This document shows positions 7,742 to 14,879 of a stretch of 14,879 bases of DNA, one piece after another. Numbering within the stretch: position 1 is the stretch's first letter; the number at the start of each line of letters is the position of its first letter. The DNA comes from an uncultured bacterium (GTDB lineage: Bacteria > Patescibacteriota > Gracilibacteria > BD1-5 > UBA6164), in NCBI GenBank assembly GCA_947311335.1, contig CAMZKR010000117.1, positions 1 to 14,879 on the forward strand. The letters are read 5' to 3'. A program made the translations under genes and the position numbers. The notes beneath the pieces were generated by a model, which worked only from the letters and a program-made list of their open reading frames with translations, was not told the DNA's origin and did no database searches.

Positions 7742-8434
7742 ATGAGAATATTGCTAAAAATTTCTTGAGAAGCATTTAAGTGAAATAATTTATTTGGAAT
7801 TGAACCTCAAGCTAGTTTAAAATTAGCTTGAGAAATAAAAAAAATAGTTGATTTATGAGTTGAAATTTCAGTTGTAGTTTGATGATGAAATATATATAGA
7901 TGAAAAGATTTAATAAAGTCAGGTTTACATGCTTCAGATTCACATAACTTAAGTATGCTTTCTACTATTTTTAATTGAGTTATATTAAAAGATAAACTTG
8001 AGAATTTGTGACAAAAAGCTGTAGTTATGACTTCTTTAGATATTGATTTTATTGAGAAATTTAATAAAGAAAAAGCAATAAATTATATTAGAAATGGAAC
8101 AGTTGTTATTTTTGTGTGATGAACAGGGAGACCTTACTTTACTACAGATACTACTGCTATACTTATGGCGCTTGAAACAAAATCAGAGTTAGTAATAAAA
8201 GCAACAAAAGTAGATTGAGTTTACAATAAAGATCCAGAAAAATATAAAGAATCAAAACTTATAAAAAAAATATCTTATGAAGATTTTATAAAAAAAGATT
8301 TAAAAGTTATGGATGTAACTTCAATTGTTATGGCAAAAGATAATAAATTAAAAATCAGAGTTATTAATTATTTTAAGCCATGAATTCTATTAAGTGTTTT
8401 TTCTTGAAAAGAAGAAGGAACAATAATAAGTTAA
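7742..8434 (+). CDS. pyrH: UMP kinase (uridylate kinase)
   Basis: PyrH phosphorylates UMP to UDP with ATP, an essential cytoplasmic step of pyrimidine nucleotide supply; the bacterial enzyme is a hexameric amino-acid-kinase-fold protein. The 230 residues match the family in length and order: MRILLKISGEAFKG at the N terminus, SVVVGGGNIYRG, the helix LSMLSTIFNGVIL, FVGGTGRPYFTTDTTA for the phosphate and UMP site, ATKVDGVYNKDPEKY (family KVDGVYxxDP) and a C terminus with VMDVTSIVMAKDNKLKI. The invariant glycines in SGEAFKG, GGGN, GGTGRP and VDGV include several TGA codons, the strongest local evidence for the UGA = Gly code. The start follows the lipoprotein stop by 1 nt, with no Shine-Dalgarno sequence. 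Confident assignment. Confidence 0.97.
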
Positions 8435-8449
8435 TAACTACATTTTTTT

Positions 8450-8477
8450 TTGACTTTTTATAAAAACACAATAAGAT
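8450..8477 (+). promoter_or_regulatory. Promoter of rpmH-rnpA-yidC
   Basis: TTGACT (8450-8455), 16 nt, TAAGAT (8472-8477), about 34 nt before ATG 8512 and just after the pyrH stop. The -10 hexamer is the same as that of the promoter at 10467-10495. Good sigma-70-type fit. Confidence 0.65.
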
Positions 8478-8511
8478 AAGCCAGCAAATTTTTAAAATTA
8501 ATAAATTAAAA

Positions 8512-8754
8512 ATGTTAGGAAAGTTAAAGAAGAGAAAAAGATTAAGAGTTCATGGATTTTTAAAAAGAAGTTCTACATCATCAGGAAGAAGAGTTTTAAA
8601 AAACAGAAGAAGGAAATGAAGACATGAGTTAACAGTAAGCTATCCGAAAAGATATCAAGAGATAAATGGAAAAGCTAGAATGCATATAGTAGCATGAGGA
8701 ACAGCAAAAAAAACTCCTTTTGATTGAAAATGAAATTATATTAAGAGAAAATAA
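8512..8754 (+). CDS. rpmH: 50S ribosomal protein bL34 with C-terminal extension
   Basis: The first 43 or so residues match bL34, a small basic protein of the large ribosomal subunit: LKKRKRLRVHGFLKRSSTSS followed by GRRVLKNRRRKGRHELTV, compared with the family's KRKRxHGFRxRM...GRxVLxxRRxKGRxxL. The N-terminal half of the usual motif is shortened (MLGKLKKRKR). At 80 residues it is nearly twice the usual 44-47, because of a further 35 or so basic residues (YPKRYQEINGKARMHIVAGG and on to KGNYIKRK). It is the first gene after the promoter at 8450-8477 and is followed by rnpA and yidC, the standard bacterial order, which supports the identification. Confidence 0.92.
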
Positions 8755-8771
8755 TATATTATAATATCATC

Positions 8772-8820
8772 CTGAATTTGATTCAGGATCTATAGTTAAA
8801 AAACTTTGAATCAAGTTCAG
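8772..8820 (+). repeat. Imperfect inverted repeat between rpmH and rnpA
   Basis: CTGAATTTGATTCA (8772-8785) and TGAATCAAGTTCAG (8807-8820) pair over 14 positions with one mismatch (a G-U pair is possible in RNA). The left arm itself is a small palindrome, CCTGAAT-TTG-ATTCAGG (8771-8787), so two alternative RNA folds are possible. No U-run follows. It may be a processing or attenuation element in the rpmH-rnpA transcript, or a short dispersed repeat. Confidence 0.7.
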
Positions 8821-8836
8821 AATAGCAAAAAGAAAT

Positions 8837-9193
8837 ATGATTTTAAAAGAGTATAGATTAAAAGAAAAAGAAGTAAAAAAGGTTTTAAAAATATGAAAAC
8901 CTTTTTTTTCTTATTGAATAGTTTTAAATTCTTTAGTAAACAAATTATCTTATAATAAATTTTCTATTGTAATTTGATCTAAATCTGTAAATACAAATGT
9001 TACTAGAAATTTTTTTAGAAGATTTTTTTATAATAAAATACATTTGTTTACTAAAAAGTCTTTACAAAATAATAAATATTTAGATTTAGTATTTATTGTT
9101 AAAAAACAAACAAAACTTGATAAAAAAGATAAAAAAACTATTATTTCTTTTGAAAAAGATTTAGATTTTTTAATTAAAAAAATTTTTAAATAA
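8837..9193 (+). CDS. rnpA: Ribonuclease P protein component
   Basis: RnpA is the small basic protein that binds RNase P RNA and helps cleave the 5' leader from pre-tRNAs. The 118-residue length is typical. The core KFSIVIGSKSVNTNVTRNFF-RR contains the family's signature: a beta-strand, then the RNxxKR-type helix, here R57-N58-F-F-R61-R62. The N terminus (ILKEYRLKEKEVKKVLKIGK) corresponds to the usual region before the first strand, with a variant of its R-L-x-x-x-x-x-F motif. Position between rpmH and yidC is the expected one and raises confidence despite a divergent, Lys- and Asn-rich sequence. The start ATG 8837 has a weak purine-rich AAAAAGAAAT upstream. Confidence 0.9.
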
Positions 9194-9197
9194 AAGA

Positions 9198-9230
9198 TGT
9201 TTAAAAATAAATTTTTATTATTTTTAAACA
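9198..9230 (+). repeat. 13-bp perfect AU-rich hairpin between rnpA and yidC
   Basis: TGTTTAAAAATAA (9198-9210) and TTATTTTTAAACA (9218-9230) are exact reverse complements around a 7-nt loop, starting 5 nt after the rnpA stop. It is almost pure AT and lacks a U-tail beyond the stem, so a strong terminator is unlikely. It could separate rnpA and yidC expression by RNA processing or partial attenuation. Confidence 0.7.
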
Positions 9231-9262
9231 AACCTTAGATTTTATAATTTTATAAATAATAA

Positions 9263-10441
9263 ATGAAAAAAATATTTGATTATGTTTTAATTTTTTTGTT
9301 AATATTTTTTATTATAAGTTTTTTTAATAATAAAAATGATCAAAAAAAATTAGTTGAGAATATTTTATTTAAAACATCTAAAACATCTTATTCAATTCCT
9401 GCAGGAGTTTCTTTAAAAATTACAAATAATACAAACAGTGACATAAAAATTAATACATGTAATAATATAACATTAAGGAATCAAAATGGAGAAAAAATAA
9501 AATTTAGTAATAATTTATGTAAAGATATTTCTATAGTTAAATGAAATAAAAAATTAATAGATTATTCAACAGATTTTGAGAAACTTAATAATGTTTGAAA
9601 TTATACATTTGAAATGAATATTAATGAAAAGAAATATATATCACAATTTGAAATAGATAATAGATGAATAATCTGAAAGATTTTTGTTTGATTAGTGTAT
9701 GCACCTATTTATAACTTAATGGCTTTTTTATTATCAGTGTTTTCTTATTCTTTATGATGGGCAATTATTGTAATAACTATATTGATTAGGTTAGTATTAT
9801 TATGGCCTCAACATAAAATGATGCTTAGCCAGAAAAAATTGCAAGCTTTACAACCAAAAATTAAAGAGATTCAAAAAAAATATAAAGGGAAACAACAAGA
9901 ATTATGATTAAAAATGATGGAATTATATAAAAAAGAAAAAGTAAATCCTGTTTGATCTTGTGGATTTTTACTTATTCAAATGCCTATATTACTTGTTATG
10001 TATAGGATAATATTAAACATAAAAGACCCATCCAATACGTTTTATATTTATAAAAGTTTATCAGATTTTCAAATATTAAATATTGATTATAATTTTTATT
10101 GAATGGATCTATTAAGTACTTGATGAATAGTATGAATTAGTTTAGCAATATTTATTTGAGTAATACAATTTTTACAAATTAAATTATCTTTAAATTTAAA
10201 AAGTAAAACAGAAGTAAATAATAAAATTGTACTTGAAAAGAAAAAAGGTCAAGATGGTTATAATTCAATGATGCCAGATCCTGATACAATGAATAAATTT
10301 ATGCTCTTTTGAATGCCTGCTATGGTTGCTGTTATTACATATACGTTATTTGCCGGAGTTTGATTATATTGGTGAATGTCAACAATATTTGCTATAATTC
10401 AACAATTAATAGTTAACAAGGTAATTAAAAAGTCAAGTTAA
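9263..10441 (+). CDS. yidC: Membrane protein insertase YidC/Oxa1
   Basis: YidC inserts membrane proteins with or without the Sec translocon. The 392 residues start with a membrane helix (about 5-22), then a short extracytoplasmic domain of about 110 residues (much smaller than the proteobacterial P1 domain), then the conserved insertase core from LVYAPIYNLM. Within it ITILIRLVLLWP carries the groove arginine R176, followed by the cytoplasmic helical hairpin MMLSQKKLQALQPKIKEIQK and KYKGKQQE, the loop NPVGSCGFLLIQMPIL, and the final helices near FMLFGMPAMVAVITYTLFAG. The protein ends with a basic tail. All family landmarks are intact. Several pilin-like and giant membrane proteins in the window are possible clients. 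Its start has no Shine-Dalgarno sequence; ATG 9263 is the only choice giving helix 1. Confidence 0.96.
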
Positions 10442-10453
10442 TATAACAAATAA

Positions 10454-10495
10454 TTAATGATATTCTTTGACATAAGTTACTAATATCATTAAGAT
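10454..10495 (+). promoter_or_regulatory. Promoter with a flanking 11-bp palindrome (putative operator)
   Basis: TTGACA (10467-10472), exactly 17 nt, TAAGAT (10490-10495), about 38 nt before ATG 10534. TTAATGATATT (10454-10464) and AATATCATTAA (10482-10492) are perfect inverted 11-mers that bracket the -35 and overlap the -10. There is no U-run after them. The arrangement suits repressor binding over the promoter; a yidC 3' hairpin is the alternative. Confidence 0.68.
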
Positions 10496-10533
10496 TCTAT
10501 TACAATTTTAATTTTATTAAATCAAACACAATT

Positions 10534-11220
10534 ATGACTACAAAAAAAGTACTAGTAATTTTTTCTATTTTATGCCTTAGTATTCCAAATGTTTTTTCAT
10601 ATGATGAAATAGAATGTTCTACAGATACTGTTTTTTCATCAAATACTTGTTGACAATGTTTTAATTGAGGAACAAAATGAGTATGAGATAATATTTGATT
10701 AATGAGTGATGATTGGGTGAATTCTTGAAGTTCAAGTAAAATTGTATATAAAGAAGAACAAGATATGCCTACTATGGTAAACCTTAGTCCATCTAATGTA
10801 ACTTGGTCTCAAACTCCAAATAGTGATGATTTTTGGGAATATACAACAGAATTTAATAAATTATATAGTGAAGAAGATTTATGATATGTACTTCCAGCTT
10901 GAGAAAAAATAAATTGGTTAAAATCAAAATTATGATATGCTTATAGTTTAGATAAAAACACAATTCCTACATGATGAAACATAGGATTACTTATATATAC
11001 TATAGTTACTCATAATATGACTGATTGATGAGCTACTGTTTCTGTTGATACTAATGAACATAAGGAATGTGTTTTATTTAAATCATGAAAAGCCAAAAAA
11101 AAAGTAATTCCACTTAAAAAACCAAAAAGATTACCAGAGACTTGACCTGAAAGCATATTACTTGTAATTCTTGCATTAATTCTATGATTTGGATTAGTTA
11201 GATTTACAAAAAAAGCATAA
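10534..11220 (+). CDS. Secreted protein with C-terminal LPETG sorting signal
   Basis: A 228-residue exported protein. Residues 1-23 form a signal peptide (TTKK, hydrophobic core, likely cleavage after VFS). The mature part is rich in Ser, Asn, Thr and Trp with cysteines at the start (IECST, NTCGQCFNGG) and one near the end of the domain. The C terminus is a textbook sortase signal: LPETGPE (L200 to E206), a hydrophobic helix (ILLVILALILGFGLV), then the basic tail RFTKKA. The Gly of LPETG is a TGA codon. No domain is recognised in the body. The gene has its own promoter and is closed by a strong terminator, so it is monocistronic. Whether a sortase cleaves it or the helix simply anchors it depends on a sortase gene, which is not in this window. 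Confidence 0.88.
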
Positions 11221-11234
11221 TTAATAAATTAGGT

Positions 11235-11262
11235 AAAAAGACTTAGGATACTAAGTCTTTTT
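11235..11262 (+). terminator. Intrinsic terminator after the LPETG gene
   Basis: A 12-bp perfect stem, AAAAAGACTTAG (11235-11246) and CTAAGTCTTTTT (11251-11262), around a GATA loop, with the T-run forming the end of the stem and an AT-rich tail following. It lies 14 nt after the stop codon. It is the clearest terminator in the window. Confidence 0.9.
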
Positions 11263-11282
11263 ATTATGTCAAGTTATTTTTC

Positions 11283-11312
11283 TTGTTATATGTTTTATAA
11301 ATGTGTTAATAT
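11283..11312 (+). promoter_or_regulatory. Possible promoter of the giant gene
   Basis: TTGTTA (11283-11288), 18 nt, TAATAT (11307-11312) in the 118-nt gap between the terminator and the giant gene. It would give a leader of about 60 nt containing a small ATGAC/GTCAT stem (11329-11345). Weak match. Confidence 0.33.
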
Positions 11313-11380
11313 ATAAATGTTATAAGAAATGACGACAAAAGTCATAAATAGGAAAATATTTATTTATTTAAAATAATTTT

Positions 11381-14300
11381 ATGTTACATATATATAAACA
11401 ATATAAGAAATCATTGTTTAATTTAATTTCAAAATTAAACGCTTGAGAGTTATCGGTTTGACTTGATTGAAATAAAAAAAACAAAACAAAATTTTTAAAA
11501 GATAATAAAGAAGCAATTTTAACCTATCTTAGAGATATTGATAATAAAAAAAATAAAGATGGGAAAATAGGGAAAGAAGATTTAAATATGTTTTTTTGAA
11601 CAAACAACTTAGAAGCTATTAATAAATTATTAAAAACATTATGACTTGATGAAATCTATCTTATATCAAAATCTAATAGTATTGACTCAATTTGAAATAA
11701 AATAGATGATTTTATAAACCAAAGAAAAAAAATTATACAAAAAGTTAAAAAAGAAGTATGAAAAACTAAAAAAGAAGTAGAGAGACAATTTAAAAAAGAA
11801 AAAACAAAAGAAACTGTATCATCTGGTCAAGAAACATTTTTATGGATTGATGTTTGATTAAAAGAAAATAGAAACGAAATCTTAAAAGATGTAAATAGAG
11901 CTTCTTTAAATTCAGTTTTATTTAAATTAGATAAAAACGAATTAACTAATTTAATATCACAAATAACAAAAGCTTTAAAAAAAGAATCTCCAGATAGCTT
12001 TTGAACATCTTGAGATTTAACTACTTTTGAATTTTCAAATTTTAAAGATACTCTTTGAAGAAATTTTTCTTCTATTATACCAATATTAGAATCAGTTTGA
12101 TATAAAACAGATGGTTATTTTGATTATAGTGAAGCAGCTTGAGTAGTATCAATTTTAAATGACTATAAAAAAACTCAAGATAAATTACCAAAATTAAGTA
12201 ATGAAGAAAAAATAAAATTATTATTAGATTTTAATAAAGATTGAGAACTTTGATTAAAAGTGAATTTTAATGTATGAGAAAAAGAAATGAACTTTTTTAC
12301 TTTTGATAGTTTAACTTCTGATTGAATAAATGCTTTATTTGATAATTTACAATTATGAAACTTTGCAGACTTTTCTAAAGAAATGGAGAACAATTTATTT
12401 AAAGCAAGAGAAAGATTTCAAAGAGCTTTAGCAACAGCTATAGAGATGTGATATAAACCAGCTGAATTAGTAAAACAAGATTGAATAAAAAATGCAACAA
12501 AAGAAAAATACAAACAAGTAGAAAATGCAGAACAAGTAAACAAAGTAACAAAACAAGTAAGTGATTATGTAGATACGAAAATGTCAAAGTTAAAAGAAGA
12601 AGATAAAAAAAGAATAAAAAAAGAGCTTACTATAAAAGCAGTAGGTATTGTGTTATGACCAGATAGTATAGGAGCAGGAACTAGCGTAGATTTACAAAAA
12701 GTTACAAAATGATTTTTAGATAGTATACAATTATGAGTAATGAATTGAACACCTTGAGTAGCTGTAACAGCAAGTGTTTTAAAAAAGACTTTAGCAGAAC
12801 ATAATATATCATTAAATATTTCTTTAGCAAACTTCTTTATTCCTGCAGTATCTGTTAGTAAAACATTTAAACAAGATTTAAAAGAATATAAAGAATTATT
12901 TCCAAAAGAAATAGATTTTCGTTTATGATTTGCTATTGCTTGATGAGCTAGTTTATGATGATATACTGTATGATGAGCAATAGAAAAACTTGATGAAGAG
13001 ACATCAGCTTGAATAGAAGAAATGACGAAAAAAATGAGAGAAGTATTGGATTGAGTTAAAAAAGATATAAAGGATTGACTCTCTTTTGTACAAAGTAAAT
13101 TTGGAAAAATATCAGAAAATAAAATAAAAGATGTAGAAATATATAATCATATGAAACAAGTATTTGATAAATATGCTAAAGGAAAAGAATTTGAACAACA
13201 ATTCTTAGATGATACGATGAATTGAGCTTTAGAATATTATAAAACAAAATTATATCAAAATGCTGAATGAATTAAAATAACTACTGTTTGAGCTTGACTT
13301 GCATTTTTAGCTTGATATCTTCCATTACCTTATTTAATGATTTGAGGAGAAAAAATAACTACAAAATGGGATAAAGTTATTCACTCAGTAGAAAGAGAAA
13401 GACAAATCTCTAGTAAAGAAATAACAGCACAAAAAGCATGATGAAGTATAGAAACTATAGATAATAATAAAGTTTTAAGCTTACCTATAAAGTCATATGC
13501 AAATTATCAACTATCAGATCCTACATGAAAAGCTCAATTTGAAAGAGATCAAAACAATATATATATATGATGAAATATAAACTTAAGTGCTATAAAAATA
13601 GCAGAACATACTACAGCAGAAGGAGTTATTTATACTATAGTAGTATGAAATTGAATAAAAGATAAAAATGGATCTTATAAACCAACAGAAGAAAAGAAAA
13701 TAACACAATCACTTCAAGTAAAAGAAAGAACAGATAGAGAATTAGCTTTGTATAATAAAGAATCTTTTGCTAATACACAAGAAATAAGAGATATTTTAAA
13801 CACTCTTATATGACACGATGCTTTAAGGTATCCAAAAACAAAATGAATGATGAAACTACAAAGAATGATTTTTGAATATAATAAATGACAAGAGCAATTA
13901 GACAAGGTTTGGGAACAATTTATAAAAGTTATAGAGTATAAAGGATTTAAAGAATATGCTACAAAAAAGAAGCAAAGTAACTTAGTAGATGGATTAATAA
14001 GTGATATTGGATTTACGAATTCACAAGTAGAAAAAGAAATAATATTGCAAAATGTAGTAATGAATTTTATGAAAAAACCTTGATTAGTAACAAATTGAGA
14101 AGAAGTTAAATTAGAAAAAAATAAAACAATAAGCAAATATGATTGAAAAACAAGACCAAGATTTTTTGATGACTTATTTAAATCAGAATGATTAAATATA
14201 AAATGAATTCAAAATGCAAGAAAAGAGTGGTATGAAAAAAATTGAAAAGCTATAAAATATACTATGAAAACGCAAAATGAGTGAATAGCTTTTACTTGAG

Positions 14301-14879
14301 TAGCTTCAGCTACAGGAAAAAATTATAAGTCAATTACACAAATTATGCCATACTCATGATCATACAATGTAGCATCTGTAGACAAATGAAAAGACTTCAC
14401 TCCGATAAGAATAAAAATGCCAGAACTTATAGATAAAATACCAAATAGAACTTTAGAAATAATAAAAAAACAATTTGAAAAATTAGGTTTTAATAATATT
14501 GGAGAGATAGAAGATGTAAAAAAGTTTATAAAAAATTGAAGAACACCTGATGGTAGTATTAAAATAGAATATGATTTATTTTATTGTAAAAGTTGAGAAT
14601 GTTTAAATGATACTATAGTAATGAAGAATCTAAGATTAATAACAGAAGCTTGAGAACAAAAATTATGAGTAACTAGTACTTGAGCAGTATATAGTATGAA
14701 TCCAGAGATAATTAAATGATGAATTGTAATTGTTGATAAGTTAAGAAAAAAAGAGGAGGAAGAAGAAAAATCAGAAACAGAGGAAGAAGAAAAATCAGAA
14801 ACAGAGGAAGAAGAAAAATCAGAAACAGAGGAAACAGAGAAATCAGAAACAGAGGAAACAGAGAAATCAGAAACAGAGG
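11381..14879 (+). CDS. Giant protein of unknown function, EF-hand-like loops and acidic repeats (3' end beyond window)
   Basis: An open frame of at least 1166 codons under TGA = Gly, with no TAA or TAG, still open at the edge. I do not recognise the family. There is no N-terminal signal peptide; the start ATG 11381 is followed by a basic Lys/Asn-rich segment. Three calcium-loop-like stretches occur: DIDNKKNKDGKIGKEDL (from D52), YKTDGYFDYSEA (around D244) and LDFNKDGELG (from D283, with the D-x-N-x-D-G core). None has the full canonical 12-residue loop. The middle is helical and Lys/Glu-rich, with several hydrophobic Gly-rich segments, notably about 516-536 and 633-655 (GAGLAFLAGYLPLPYLMIGG), that may enter membranes. 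The C-terminal part looks globular with beta-rich stretches. The visible end is a Glu/Lys/Ser/Thr tandem repeat. It could be a surface or host-interaction protein as in other giant CPR proteins, but that is inference. Confidence 0.85.
14756..14879 (+). repeat. 24-bp tandem repeat encoding acidic octapeptides
   Basis: Five consecutive 24-bp units (14756-14779, 14780-14803, 14804-14827, 14828-14851, 14852-14875) plus the start of a sixth. Units 1-3 encode EEEEKSET and units 4-5 EETEKSET, so two variants are arranged in blocks, as expected from recent unit duplication. The frame is kept. The array runs past the window edge. Confidence 0.95.

Noticed and set aside
9028..9231. Minus-strand ORF of 67 codons
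   Set aside because: Antisense to rnpA and low complexity.
13377..13385. DnaA-box-like TTATTCACT near the rpmH-rnpA-yidC region, hinting at oriC
   Set aside because: Single imperfect match inside the giant gene; no cluster of boxes and no dnaA in the window.
13714..14136. Minus-strand ORFs here and at 12175-12393
   Set aside because: Antisense to the giant gene, whose plus-strand frame is open for more than 1100 codons.
14756..14879. CRISPR-like regular repeats
   Set aside because: Direct tandem units without spacers, in frame within a coding region.

Overview
The window is very AT-rich and only makes sense with UGA read as glycine (NCBI translation table 25). With the standard code almost every gene breaks into short pieces. 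With TGA = Gly, long frames appear whose in-frame TGA codons fall on invariant glycines of known families: UMP kinase PyrH, RNase J, the GT4 glycosyltransferase, YidC and the L34 region. TGG still fits tryptophan. This points to Candidatus Absconditabacteria (SR1) or Gracilibacteria (BD1-5), the ultrasmall, host-dependent CPR/Patescibacteria that use this code. No 16S rRNA is present, so the assignment rests on the code, base composition and gene content. All gene boundaries below assume TGA = Gly, with TAA or TAG as stop.

Layout. (1) 1-1970, minus strand: a GT4 glycosyltransferase followed by an O-antigen ligase/polymerase-like membrane protein cut by the window edge, forming a surface-polysaccharide unit. 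(2) 1985-2080: a perfect 34-bp inverted repeat between divergent transcription units, placing the same -10-like sequence in both directions. (3) 2088-4529, plus strand: a tight cassette of four consecutive small VirB2/TrbC-like proteins, then a membrane-anchored zinc metallopeptidase whose HExxH and distal Glu motifs resemble anthrax lethal factor. This is the most unusual block. (4) 4717-6674: RNase J with a basic N-terminal extension, broken by a single-base frameshift. (5) 6742-8434: a lipoprotein and pyrH, 1 nt apart. (6) 8512-10441: rpmH-rnpA-yidC in the classic bacterial order behind a good promoter. (7) 10534-11220: a secreted protein ending in an LPETG sorting signal, whose Gly is a UGA codon, followed by a strong intrinsic terminator. 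(8) 11381 to the window end: at least 1166 codons of an unrecognised giant protein with EF-hand-like loops, hydrophobic Gly-rich segments and a C-terminal acidic 8-residue tandem repeat still running at the edge.

Taken together, housekeeping genes (RNA decay, nucleotide synthesis, ribosome, tRNA processing, membrane insertion) are interleaved with cell-surface functions: polysaccharide, pilin-like subunits, an anchored protease, a lipoprotein, a sortase-type substrate and a giant protein. That mix fits an epibiont or predator that invests in surface contact, but this lifestyle reading is inference. No gene start has a convincing Shine-Dalgarno sequence. No tRNA, rRNA, CRISPR array or insertion sequence was seen. 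The longest stretch without a gene is 4530-4716 (187 nt).
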